Below, in pieces: positions 26,805 through 35,742 of a DNA stretch of 64,000 nt. Below the pieces are notes generated by a model that was not told the DNA's origin, did not search any database, and saw nothing but the letters and a program-made list of their open reading frames with translations. The stretch comes from JANQOH01 sp965214495 (lineage in GTDB: Bacteria > Pseudomonadota > Alphaproteobacteria > UBA7887), in NCBI GenBank assembly GCA_965214495.1, contig OZ243958.1, positions 2,480,001 to 2,544,000 of the forward strand. The letters are read 5' to 3'. The first letter of the stretch is position 1. Each line of letters opens with the position of its first letter. Both the position numbers and the translations under genes were made by a program.

Positions 26805-26893
26805 CCGACTTCCTCCGCGCGCGGCGCGGGAGGCCGCGCAGCGATGCTGCGTGACCTCCCCGTCTGCCGTTCGCAAACCGGCAGCGCGCCGGT

Positions 26894-29344
26894 TCAGGTC
26901 TGGGTCATCGCCCGCAGCACGGCGTCGGGCGTGATCGGCATGTGCCGCACCCGCGCGCCGACCGCGTCGAAGACGGCGTTGGCGACCGCCGGTGCGACGA
27001 CTGTCGAGGACGGTTCGCCGACGCCGCTCGGATGGTGGCCGGACTCGACGATCTCGACATCGATCCGCGGAGTCTGGCTGAGGCGGATCGGAACGTAGGT
27101 GTCGAAATTGGCCTGCTCGAAGGCGCCGTTCTTCACCGTCAGCCGCTCGGAGAGTATCTGGCTCGCCCCCCACAGCGCCGCGCCCTTGATCTGGTGCTCG
27201 ACGTTCCGCGGGTTGACGGCGATTCCCATGTCCATGGCGATGGTGAGACGCTCGATCGAGACCGCGCCGGTCGCCGGATCGACCGCGACTTCTGCGACGC
27301 CGGCCACCCAGGTCGGACTCTGGCGTTCCTCCGCCGCCGACACGCCGATCCCCATACCGTGGTTCTCGGGCAGCCGCTTGCCCCAACCGGCCTTGCCGGC
27401 CGCCACCTGGAGCACGTTGGCGAGCCGCGCGGCGCCGCCGACGGTTGCCGACTCGTAGGGGATCCAACTGCCGTCCTGCGCCCAGGGGAGCGAGATCCAC
27501 AACCGGTCCATGTAGTAGTCCGAGCCGGTCCCGGGCGGATAGCCGGCGTTGGGAATGCCGCGTTTCGCCCCCTCGCCCGAAAGCAGCGACAGCCGCAATT
27601 CGAGCGGGTCGCGTTCCAGCCGATGCGCCACTTCGTCGAGGAACGATTCGACCACGAAGTAGTTGTAGGAGTTCGACACCGTGCGCAACGCCGAGGCCTG
27701 AACCGCCCAGGTGGTCGGATCGTGGTTGATCCCGCGCACCTTGTTGTTGGGGACCGCATACCAATGATCGCTGCCGCCGATCGACCACTGGTCGATGTCG
27801 CGTCCCGACCCGTCGTCGGCGTCGAGTTGCAGCCAGTCGGAGCCGAACGCCTTACCGACCGAGAAGCGCGGCCCCATGTAGCCGCACACGATATCGTGCT
27901 CCATCGCCGACAGCGCGCCGTCCTTGAGCCCCGCGCGCAGCTTGTGCAGGGTCGGCGTGCGCGGGAACGAGGTGGCGAAGTTCGATTCCCGCGTCTGGAT
28001 CAGCTTGACCGGCCGCCCGACGACGTGGCTGGCATAGGCCGCCGCGAGGATCTCGTCGTAGTCCTGCTTGCCGCCGAAGCCGCCGCCGAGCACCGACTGG
28101 TGCACCACGACCTCGATCTCGTCCGCCGGCTTCTCCAGCACGTGCGACAGATAGCCGGTCAGGGTCATGCGCGCGAACGACGTGCTCTGGGTGCCGGTAT
28201 AGACGTGCCAGGCGCCGTCCGCTTCGTGCACCGTGGCGTTGAGTGGCTCCATCGTGGCGTGCACCACCATGTCGGTGGTGTATTCCGCGTCGAGCATGTC
28301 GTCGGCGGCACCCATCGCAGCGTCGGTGTCGCCGACCAGGACCCACGGCGCGCCCGCCTCCGGATCGGCCTGCAACGCCTTGTATTCGTCGATCAACCCG
28401 TCGAGGGACACGTCGCCGTAGGGGCCGGCGTCCCACTCGATGGCCAGCGCCTTCGCCGCCTTCACCGCGGTGGGGAACTTGTCGGCGATCGCCAGCACCC
28501 AGCCGGTGCACTTGCCCCAGCTATCATCGACGATCACGGCCTGGATGAAGCCTGGAATCTCGCGCGCCGCCGAGTCATCGACCGAAAGCGCCTTCGACTT
28601 GTAGCGCGTGCGCGGTATTGCCAGCGCGGCATACACCATGCCGGGGAGGAAGGTGTCGATCCCGTATTTCGCCTGGCCGTTGGTCTTCTCCGGCAGGTCG
28701 AGCGCAGGCAGCGACCGGCCGATCACCGTATAGTCGTCCGGCGACTTGCGCGGGATGTCGTGGAAGTCGTCGGGATAGCTGAACGTCCGCTCGATCTTCG
28801 CCTGGAGCAGGATGTCGCCGTAAGAGATAGAGCGGCCCGAAACCGTATCGATCACCCGGCTCTTGCGCGCCCGGCAATCGGCGGCGGCGACACCGAGCAG
28901 TTCCGCACCGGCCTCGATCAGAGCGATGCGCCCGGCGGCGCCGGCACGCGACAGGCGGTCGAATTCGGTGGTCACGCTGCCGCTGTTGACGGTGTAGGCG
29001 AGGCCGTAAACCGCGAAGTTCTCGTTCGACCCTTCGGGGTAGTCGAGGGTCACCTTGTCCCAGTCGACCTCCAGTTCCTCGGCGACGATCTGCGCAAGCG
29101 CCGTGCCGATATGCTGCCCCATCTCGGCCTTGACGATATGCATGATCGTCCGGCCCGACGGCAGCATGGTGAACCAGATCGACGGCGTGAAGGACGGCGT
29201 GCCGGCAGCAACCGCGTTGCGAACCGACGCGGTGGCGAAGCCGATGCCGAGCGTGGCGCCGGCGGCGGTCGCCGCCGAGCGGATGAGGAAGTCGCGGCGC
29301 GAGACGCCGGTCTCGCGCGCGGGCGTCCGGTGCGGGCTGGTCAT
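26894..29344 (-). CDS. Molybdopterin-dependent oxidoreductase large subunit (isoquinoline 1-oxidoreductase beta type)
   Basis: An 816-residue xanthine-oxidase-family molybdenum hydroxylase subunit. It begins with a twin-arginine signal (SRRDFLIRSAA, near 15-25), so it is probably exported folded with its cofactor. Recognisable blocks include GRSLPALDLPEKTNGQAKYG, QSVLGGGFGGKQDYDE and the C-terminal GMGIGVSAAE. Substrate class is aldehydes or N-heterocycles; the exact one is unknown. The start at 29344 is one base from the small-subunit stop. No xdhC-like maturation gene is nearby. Confidence 0.9.
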   Translation of the reverse strand: MTSPHRTPARETGVSRRDFLIRSAATAAGATLGIGFATASVRNAVAAGTPSFTPSIWFTMLPSGRTIMHIVKAEMGQHIGTALAQIVAEELEVDWDKVTLDYPEGSNENFAVYGLAYTVNSGSVTTEFDRLSRAGAAGRIALIEAGAELLGVAAADCRARKSRVIDTVSGRSISYGDILLQAKIERTFSYPDDFHDIPRKSPDDYTVIGRSLPALDLPEKTNGQAKYGIDTFLPGMVYAALAIPRTRYKSKALSVDDSAAREIPGFIQAVIVDDSWGKCTGWVLAIADKFPTAVKAAKALAIEWDAGPYGDVSLDGLIDEYKALQADPEAGAPWVLVGDTDAAMGAADDMLDAEYTTDMVVHATMEPLNATVHEADGAWHVYTGTQSTSFARMTLTGYLSHVLEKPADEIEVVVHQSVLGGGFGGKQDYDEILAAAYASHVVGRPVKLIQTRESNFATSFPRTPTLHKLRAGLKDGALSAMEHDIVCGYMGPRFSVGKAFGSDWLQLDADDGSGRDIDQWSIGGSDHWYAVPNNKVRGINHDPTTWAVQASALRTVSNSYNYFVVESFLDEVAHRLERDPLELRLSLLSGEGAKRGIPNAGYPPGTGSDYYMDRLWISLPWAQDGSWIPYESATVGGAARLANVLQVAAGKAGWGKRLPENHGMGIGVSAAEERQSPTWVAGVAEVAVDPATGAVSIERLTIAMDMGIAVNPRNVEHQIKGAALWGASQILSERLTVKNGAFEQANFDTYVPIRLSQTPRIDVEIVESGHHPSGVGEPSSTVVAPAVANAVFDAVGARVRHMPITPDAVLRAMTQT

Positions 29345-29345
29345 C

Positions 29346-29810
29346 TCACGTCTCCTCGCTAGCGATTTCCGCGGCACGGCGCACCGCGCCGACGATGTGG
29401 CTGTAGGTGGCGCAACGGCACAGATTGCCGTCCATCGCCTCGACGATCTGGGCGTCGCTCGGCGCCGGGTGGGTGGCGATGAACGCCGCCGCCTGCATGA
29501 TCTGGCCCGATTGGCAATAGCCGCATTGCGGCACCTGGGCTTCCAGCCAGGCTTGTTGGACCGGGTGGCGGTCGGCGTGGTGAAGGCCCTCGATGGTGGT
29601 AATCGCGGCGCCTTCGGCATCGCCGACGGCGATCTGGCACGAACGGATCGCGACTCCGTCGACATGGACGGTGCACGAGCCGCACAGCCCGACCCCGCAA
29701 CCGTATTTCGTGCCGGTGAGTTGCAACTCCTCGCGGATCGCCCACAACAGGGGCGTGTCGTCGGGCGTGTCCACGAAGTGACTGCGCCCGTTGATGGTCA
29801 GATAGGGCAT
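29346..29810 (-). CDS. 2Fe-2S small subunit of the molybdopterin oxidoreductase
   Basis: A 154-residue protein with two [2Fe-2S] domains. The plant-ferredoxin-type cluster is bound by CGVGLCGSCTVHVDG with a fourth cysteine in IRSCQ, and the helical-domain cluster by CGYCQSGQI and GNLCRCATY. Together with the large subunit it carries electrons from the molybdenum centre to an external acceptor, probably a cytochrome. There is no FAD subunit gene, which fits the isoquinoline-oxidoreductase subgroup. Confidence 0.93.
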   Translation of the reverse strand: MPYLTINGRSHFVDTPDDTPLLWAIREELQLTGTKYGCGVGLCGSCTVHVDGVAIRSCQIAVGDAEGAAITTIEGLHHADRHPVQQAWLEAQVPQCGYCQSGQIMQAAAFIATHPAPSDAQIVEAMDGNLCRCATYSHIVGAVRRAAEIASEET

Positions 29811-29968
29811 GTCCGGGTGGCTCCTTCTCTTTCTTCAAAATGTGGAGATCACGCCGGCTACGAAGACGCGGCCACGCGCGGCGCGCAATCCGTTCCGTGC
29901 CACGGTTATCCGAATTCCGCCAACGGCCGACCTTGCGCGGCGCGGCGCGTGGCGTGTAGGGTCACAGC

Positions 29969-30295
29969 ATGGATGCCGGATTGACGCCGTTGCTGATCGC
30001 CGTCGTGACCGTCGGCGTGGCCCTCGCGGGTCTGATCGTGGGCCTGTTCGGGTGGTTGCGCCAGGACAGCAAGCAAACTCGCCAGGAAATCGCCGTGCTG
30101 CGGCAGGAAATGCGGAAGGAAATCGGCGCGCTGCGGCAGGAAATGCGGAAGGAAATCGGCGCGCTGCGGCAGGAGGTCGGTGCGCTGCGGCAGGAGACAG
30201 GAGAGCTTCGCGAACGCATGGCCCATCTCGAAGGGCTGCTGGAAGGCTTGAGGGAAGCCATTGTCGCCGGCGCCCGGCGCCAAGCAGCGGAATAG
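29969..30295 (+). CDS. Small membrane-anchored coiled-coil protein
   Basis: A 108-residue protein with one N-terminal membrane segment (about 7-29) followed by a continuous charged coiled coil. The coil is built from an 11-residue unit LRQEMRKEIGA repeated two full times and then partially. No enzymatic motif is seen and the family is unknown to me. It stands alone, divergent from the oxidoreductase pair and 108 bases before an enoyl-CoA hydratase gene. It could be a scaffold, or just a spacer protein whose length varies with repeat number. Confidence 0.7.
   Translation: MDAGLTPLLIAVVTVGVALAGLIVGLFGWLRQDSKQTRQEIAVLRQEMRKEIGALRQEMRKEIGALRQEVGALRQETGELRERMAHLEGLLEGLREAIVAGARRQAAE
30098..30184 (+). 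repeat. 33-bp tandem repeat inside the coiled-coil gene
   Basis: Two essentially perfect 33-bp units (30098-30130, 30131-30163) starting CTGCGGCAGGAAATGCGG are followed by a 21-bp partial unit and the start of another at 30185. The period is a multiple of three, so copy-number change keeps the frame. Confidence 0.9.
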
Positions 30296-30403
30296 CGTCC
30301 GCCAGGGCGCGGGCGAAGCCCAGACGACACAGGCCGACAATCCCGCGGGCAAGCGGAAACCGGACAAACCGCGCGAATTCACCGGCTTCGGCGAAGAACG
30401 CAC

Positions 30404-31192
30404 ATGGATTTCATCGAAATCGCGGACACTGACGGCATCCGGGTCGTCACCCTGAACCGGCCCGAGGCGCTCAACGCGATGCACGCCGGAATGCGCGCCG
30501 AAATTCGCGCCGCGCTCGCTCCGGTCAACGACGATCGGGCGATCCGTGCGGTGGTCGTCACCGGCGCCGGCGACAAGGCATTCTGTGCCGGCAACGATCT
30601 CGCCGAAACGCGCCGGCTGGACGCGGCGAACTGCGACGCCTGGGTTGACGATCTGCGCCGCCATCACAAGGCGATCCGCGAACTCGACAAGCCGTGCGTG
30701 GCGGCCGTCAACGGGGTAGCGGCGGGCGCCGGATTGCAGATCGCCCTGCTCTGCGATCTGCGTCTCGGCCAGCCGGCGACCCGTATCGGCCAACCGGAAA
30801 TCAATGTCGGCCTCGCCAGCGTCATCGGCGTCCAGTTGATGGAACTCGCACTCGGCCACAGCCGCACGCAGGACCTCGCCCTGTCGGGGCGTCTGGTCGA
30901 AGCCGACGAAGCGCTGCGGATCGGCTTGCTCGACCGCGTGGTCGCCGCGCCAGTGCTCGACTCCGAAGCGATGAAAGCGGCGCGGTTTCTCGCCGACCGG
31001 CCGCCCAACGCGTTCCGCCTGTCGAAGCGACGGTTGCGCGAGATGACCCGGACCGCGTTCGATTCGGCGTTCGAGGCTGCGCGCCAGCTACAGCGCGAGG
31101 CTTACGAGAGCGGCGAGCCGCAAGCGGTCATGACACGCTTTTTCAACGATCGGAAGCAGGGCCGTCAGGGCCGTCCGGATCGTCGATCCTGA
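30404..31192 (+). CDS. Enoyl-CoA hydratase/isomerase family protein
   Basis: A 262-residue crotonase-fold protein. The oxyanion-hole segments are GDKAFCAGNDLAE and VNGVAAGAGLQIALLCDLRL. In the catalytic region GQPEINVGLAS one glutamate is at the usual general-acid/base position. It ends convergently with the acyl-CoA synthetase gene, overlapping it by 50 bases. Substrate unknown. Confidence 0.9.
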   Translation: MDFIEIADTDGIRVVTLNRPEALNAMHAGMRAEIRAALAPVNDDRAIRAVVVTGAGDKAFCAGNDLAETRRLDAANCDAWVDDLRRHHKAIRELDKPCVAAVNGVAAGAGLQIALLCDLRLGQPATRIGQPEINVGLASVIGVQLMELALGHSRTQDLALSGRLVEADEALRIGLLDRVVAAPVLDSEAMKAARFLADRPPNAFRLSKRRLREMTRTAFDSAFEAARQLQREAYESGEPQAVMTRFFNDRKQGRQGRPDRRS

Positions 31193-33317
31193 CCAGCGCG
31201 TCGAGGGCGGTCACGCCGCCCGGCGACGCGCGCAACGGGTTGATGTCGAGCTCCACGATCGCGGGACAGGCGAGCGCCAGATCCGAAAGCGCCAGCAGCG
31301 CTTCGACGACCGCCGCGAGATCCGCCGCCGGTCGGCCGCGGGCTCCTGCAAGAAGGCGAAAGCCGCGCAACCGTTCGATCATGGCCCGGGCGTCGCGCGC
31401 GGCAAGCGGCGGAAGGCCAAGCGCCACATCATCGATGATTTCGGCGAGAACGCCACCCATGCCGACTAGGATCACGGGGCCGAACACGGGATCGCGCTTG
31501 ATCCCGGCGATCATTTCGACGCCGTCATCGATCGTTTCGTAAACGCCGCAACCCGCGAGCGCGGCGTTCGGCGCGCGCGCACGGACGTCGTGCAGGATGC
31601 CGGCATATGCGGCGCGCACGGCCGCCGCATCGGTCAAGCCCGTCACAACTCCGCCAGCCTCGGTCTTGTGAGCGATATCGGGCGAGTCGACCTTGAGAAC
31701 CACCGGATATCCGATGGCGGCGGCGGCAGTCATGGCCGCTCCGGAGTCGCTTGCGAGGCGGCCGCGAGCGACGGGGATCCCGGCCGCCTCGACGATCGCA
31801 CGGGACTGCCATTCGGAGAGCAGGCCGCTGGCGGCGGCCACGCGGTCCGCCGCTGCGGCCGACGGTCGCGGCGCCCTGGCTTCACCGCTCGCAATGCGCC
31901 GCATCGTCGCTCCGTGGCGGACGAGGGCGTGCGCCGCGGCGACAGCGGCCGCCGGGTCGCTCAAACAAGGGATCCCGCGTTCGCGCAGACGCGGCGGCGC
32001 GCCGGGATCGCCGAGCATCCAGGCGACGACCAGCGGTTTGTCGTTGAGCCGGTTAGCGGAATCGATCTCGTCGATCAGCGCATCGACGTTGAGTTTCTGC
32101 ACGCCGAAGAACGCCAGAGTCGCATCGACGTTCTCGTCGCGCACGATATGCGCCAGATGCGAGCCGACGGCGGCGGCATCGGTCAGCCCCTGCAAGGTGA
32201 AGTCCACGGGGTTTACCGCGGAGGCGAAATCGAACGACTTTTCCTCGATGGCCGAGACCGTACCGGCGCTCAACTCGGCCATGCGCATCGACCGGGCGCG
32301 CACCCGATCGGCGCCGAAGACGCCGAGACCGCCGGAGTTGGTCAGGATGCCGATACGGTCGCCGCGCGCCGTCCCCGTGCATACCGCGAAGGTTTCGATC
32401 GCGTCGAACAGTTCGTCGATCGTATCGACCTCGATCGCGCCCCACTGGCGGAGCGCCGAACGATAGACATCGTAGGCGCCGGCGAGGGCGCCGGTGTGCG
32501 ACGCCGCGGCGGCAGCGCTTTCGGCGGTGCGCCCCACCTTGAGCAATACCACCGGCTTGCCGTGAGCACGTGCCACCGCGATCGCTTCGGCGAGCTTGCG
32601 GCCGTCGCGCACGCCTTCCAGATAGCCGGCGACCACGCGAACGCGCTCGTCGCGCGCCATGAACGCGAGCACATCGGCAAAATCGACCACCGACTCGTTG
32701 CCGGTGCTGACCAGATAGCCCAGTCCGATACCGCGGCGTTGAAAGGCGGCGGCGAGGATCCCGGTGAACAGGCCGCTCTGGCTGACGAAGCCGACCGGGC
32801 CGCTCGGGAGGCCGGGGTCGGCAAGAGCGGAGCTGAAATTCGCCTGCATCCGGTCGAGCAGATTGGTGACCCCTTGGCAATTCGGTCCGCAGATCAGCGT
32901 GTCTTCGGATTCGGCCAGCGCGATCAGCTCCGCTTCCAGCGCCTTGCCTCCCGCGCCGGTCTCGCGAAAGCCGCTGGTGTAGATCGTGAGCGCCGGCACG
33001 CCGGCGGCCTGACAGTCGCGCACCGCGTCGAGGGTGGCGTGAGCGGGGATCGCGATCACCGCCATGTCGGGCGGTTCGGGGATGTCCTGCACCCGGGCGA
33101 AGCAGCGCGCGCCGTCGATCTCGCCGTAGCGCGGGTTCACCGGGTGGACCGGGCCGGGAAAGCCGAACCGGCGCAGGTAGGCGAACGGGCGGCCGCCGAT
33201 GCGGTTCGCGTCGCGGGTCGCACCGACCACCGCGACCGAGCGCGGTCTCAGCAGCGGCGTGAGATCGCGCAGTCGGCCGGACCCGACGGGCCGGGACGAA
33301 ACCGGGGCGTTCGACAC
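31143..33317 (-). CDS. ADP-forming acyl-CoA synthetase (fused alpha and beta)
   Basis: A 724-residue protein with the acetate-CoA ligase (ADP-forming) layout. An N-terminal CoA-binding domain (LLRPRSVAVVGATRDANRIGG) comes first, then a ligase-CoA domain with phosphohistidine context (VSTGNESVVDFADVL; AAASHTGALAGAYD). A C-terminal ATP-grasp part follows (YPVVLKVDSPDIAHKTEAGGV). It interconverts acyl-CoA and acid with ATP. The GTG at 33317 is chosen because it lies seven bases after the pheT stop and just before the first conserved strand; the frame upstream is pheT shadow. Confidence 0.87.
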   Translation of the reverse strand: MSNAPVSSRPVGSGRLRDLTPLLRPRSVAVVGATRDANRIGGRPFAYLRRFGFPGPVHPVNPRYGEIDGARCFARVQDIPEPPDMAVIAIPAHATLDAVRDCQAAGVPALTIYTSGFRETGAGGKALEAELIALAESEDTLICGPNCQGVTNLLDRMQANFSSALADPGLPSGPVGFVSQSGLFTGILAAAFQRRGIGLGYLVSTGNESVVDFADVLAFMARDERVRVVAGYLEGVRDGRKLAEAIAVARAHGKPVVLLKVGRTAESAAAAASHTGALAGAYDVYRSALRQWGAIEVDTIDELFDAIETFAVCTGTARGDRIGILTNSGGLGVFGADRVRARSMRMAELSAGTVSAIEEKSFDFASAVNPVDFTLQGLTDAAAVGSHLAHIVRDENVDATLAFFGVQKLNVDALIDEIDSANRLNDKPLVVAWMLGDPGAPPRLRERGIPCLSDPAAAVAAAHALVRHGATMRRIASGEARAPRPSAAAADRVAAASGLLSEWQSRAIVEAAGIPVARGRLASDSGAAMTAAAAIGYPVVLKVDSPDIAHKTEAGGVVTGLTDAAAVRAAYAGILHDVRARAPNAALAGCGVYETIDDGVEMIAGIKRDPVFGPVILVGMGGVLAEIIDDVALGLPPLAARDARAMIERLRGFRLLAGARGRPAADLAAVVEALLALSDLALACPAIVELDINPLRASPGGVTALDALVRIDDPDGPDGPASDR

Positions 33318-33324
33318 GCGGCCT

Positions 33325-35742
33325 CTACTGCCGCAGCACGGCGCCGGTCGCCTTGCCGACCCGCGAGACGATCGCGGCGGCGACGGCGTCGATGTCTTCG
33401 TCAGTCGGCGTGCGGTCGCGGGGCTGGATGACGACGGAGACCGCGAGCGACTTGCTCCCTTCGTCCACGCCGGCGCCGCGGTAGTCGTCGAACAGCGCGA
33501 CATCGGTCAGGGCGAATTTGCCGGGCACCTTGCCCGACAGGCCGCGGATGACGCGCAGTAACTCACCGGCGGGCAGTGCGGCATCGACAACGAAGGCGAA
33601 ATCGCGGTGCACGGATTGGATGTCCGGGAACGCCGGCGCAGGCCGCGCCGGACCCGCGCCGGCCTTCGGCGCCGGCAGGCGGTCGAGGAAAACCTCGAAG
33701 GCGGCGATCGGCCCCGAAACGTCGGGCGCGACGCGCGGATGCAGCATCCCGAAAAACGCGACCGTGTTGCGCGGCCCGAGCCGCAACGCACCCGATTGAC
33801 CCGGGTGATACCAGTCCGGTGCAGCGTCGGCGGCGGTCTGGAGGCGTTCGGCCGGGCCGCCGAGCGCGGCGACAAGGGCCAGCGCGTCGGCCTTGGCGTC
33901 GAAGGCATCGACCGGCCGCGGCGGCGCGAGCCAATGGCGGGGTCCGGTGGCGCCGCAACGCACGCCGCCGGCGACCATGGCCTGGTCCGCCGGAGCGTCG
34001 CCGGTATAGACGGGGCCGACCTCGAACAGACCGAAATCGCCGGCGCCGCGCGCTCGGTTGCGCGCCGCCGCCGCGATCAGGTTGGGCAGCAGACTCGGTC
34101 GCATGTCGGTGAGTTCGCTGCTGATCGGATTGACCAACCTGAGCGCCGGTGCGCCGCCGCCGAACCGCCGCGCGCGATCGGAGTCGAGGAACGACCATGT
34201 GACGCATTCGTCGAGGCCGCGCGCCGCCAGCGCCCGGCGCGCCCGGCGGACACGGCGCTGGCCGGCGTCGAGACCCGGCCGGGCGACCGCGCGGAAACGC
34301 GGCAGCGAGACCGCCGGAATGGCATCGTAGCCCACCACGCGCAGCACTTCCTCGACGAGGTCGGCCTCGCCGTCGATATCGTGGCGCCACGACGGCACCC
34401 CGCAGGTCACCGCACCGTTCTGCCGACCGGGCGCGAAGCCGAGCGAACCCAGAATGCCCAGCGCGCGCTCCTGTGGGGTGTCGAGACCGCCGAGCGCGCG
34501 CAGCCGCGCCGCGCGGAAGGGGATCCTGCGCGTATTGCGCGGCACGGCGCCGGCGATCGTGAGATCGCGCGCTTCCCCGCCGCACAGGTCGAGGATCAAC
34601 CGCGTCGCGCGCTCGGCCCCGGAGACCGTCGCCGCCGGGTCGATGCCGCGCTCGAAACGATAGCGCGCCTCGGACTCGATACGCAGCTTGCGCCCGGTCG
34701 CCGCGGTGCGCCCGGGGTCGAAATACGCGGCTTCCAGAAACACGTTCGCTGTCGCTTCGGTGCAGGCGCTAGCCGCACCGCCGATGACTCCGGCGAGCGC
34801 CGCCGGCCCGCGATCGTCCGCGATCACGGTCATTTCGGGATCGAGCTCATAGGAGGCACCGTCGAGCGCCTCGAAGGTCTCGCCGGGCCGCGCCAGCCGC
34901 GCACACATGTCGCCCCGCAGCCTGTCGGCATCGAAGACGTGCAGCGGTCGGGCGCGCTCACAGGCGACGAGATTGGTCACATCGACGAGGGTCGAAATCG
35001 GCCGCAAGCCGATCGCGCGCAAACGGTTCTGCAGCCACGGCGGGCTCGGTCCGTTGCGTACCCCGGCGATGTATCGCCCGACGAACAGCGGGCAAGCGCT
35101 GGCCGTTTCCGGCGTAAAATCGAGCCGCGCGGCAATGGGACTCGGCCCCTGGCCCGGCACGAGCGGAACCGGCGGAGGAGCGAAGCGCCCGACGCCGGCG
35201 GCGGCGAGATCGCGGGCAATGCCGAGAACGCCCAGGCAATCGCCGCGCTCCGGCGTTATCGCAACGTCGATGACCGGATCGTCGAGGCCCGCCAGCGGCG
35301 CGAACGGTGCGCCGGCGGCAGCGTCGTCCGCGAGTTCGATGATTCCCTCATGGGAATCCGACAGGCCGAGTTCGCGTTCGGAACACAACATGCCGAGACC
35401 GGTCACGCCGCGGATGGCGCGCTTCTCCAGCACCGCGCCGGTGCCCGGCAGGCGAGCGCCGAGCGGGGCGAACACGCTCTTCAGGCCAGTGCGGGCGTTC
35501 GGCGCGCCACACACCACTTCGACGATTCCGGTCCCCGCATCGACATCGCACACGCGCAATCTTTCGGCGTCGGGGTGCCGGCGCGCCGCCACGACGTGGC
35601 CGACGACGAACGGGGCGAGTTCCTCTCGGCGGTCGATCACCGCCTCGACCTCGAGGCCGAGCATGGTGAGCCGGGCGGCGATCTCGTCGAGGCCGGCGTC
35701 GGTGTCCAGATACTCCCGTAGCCAGCCGAGCGTGAACTTCAT
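33325..35742 (-). CDS. pheT: Phenylalanyl-tRNA synthetase beta subunit
   Basis: The 805-residue PheT subunit, beginning MKFTLGWLREYLDTD with the N-terminal tRNA-binding domain (VGHVVAARRHPDAERLRVCDVD). The B3/B4 editing region, B5 domain and the C-terminal ferredoxin-like anticodon-binding domain (FPDIQSVHRDFAFVVDA) follow in order. Length is normal. Its ATG overlaps the pheS stop (ATGA), so the two subunits are coupled for equal synthesis. Confidence 0.97.
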   Translation of the reverse strand: MKFTLGWLREYLDTDAGLDEIAARLTMLGLEVEAVIDRREELAPFVVGHVVAARRHPDAERLRVCDVDAGTGIVEVVCGAPNARTGLKSVFAPLGARLPGTGAVLEKRAIRGVTGLGMLCSERELGLSDSHEGIIELADDAAAGAPFAPLAGLDDPVIDVAITPERGDCLGVLGIARDLAAAGVGRFAPPPVPLVPGQGPSPIAARLDFTPETASACPLFVGRYIAGVRNGPSPPWLQNRLRAIGLRPISTLVDVTNLVACERARPLHVFDADRLRGDMCARLARPGETFEALDGASYELDPEMTVIADDRGPAALAGVIGGAASACTEATANVFLEAAYFDPGRTAATGRKLRIESEARYRFERGIDPAATVSGAERATRLILDLCGGEARDLTIAGAVPRNTRRIPFRAARLRALGGLDTPQERALGILGSLGFAPGRQNGAVTCGVPSWRHDIDGEADLVEEVLRVVGYDAIPAVSLPRFRAVARPGLDAGQRRVRRARRALAARGLDECVTWSFLDSDRARRFGGGAPALRLVNPISSELTDMRPSLLPNLIAAAARNRARGAGDFGLFEVGPVYTGDAPADQAMVAGGVRCGATGPRHWLAPPRPVDAFDAKADALALVAALGGPAERLQTAADAAPDWYHPGQSGALRLGPRNTVAFFGMLHPRVAPDVSGPIAAFEVFLDRLPAPKAGAGPARPAPAFPDIQSVHRDFAFVVDAALPAGELLRVIRGLSGKVPGKFALTDVALFDDYRGAGVDEGSKSLAVSVVIQPRDRTPTDEDIDAVAAAIVSRVGKATGAVLRQ

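Noticed and set aside
25407..27788. A 793-residue minus-strand protein
   Set aside because: Only the part from 26804 downward is a protein (amidase). The upstream part is an arginine-rich shadow of the molybdopterin oxidoreductase gene in another frame.
26942..29362. An 806-residue plus-strand ORF
   Set aside because: It is the antisense image of the molybdopterin oxidoreductase subunit; composition is biased to Arg, Gly and Asp and no family is recognisable.
30098..30184. CRISPR-like direct repeats
   Set aside because: The units are contiguous, without spacers, and lie in frame inside a coiled-coil gene.
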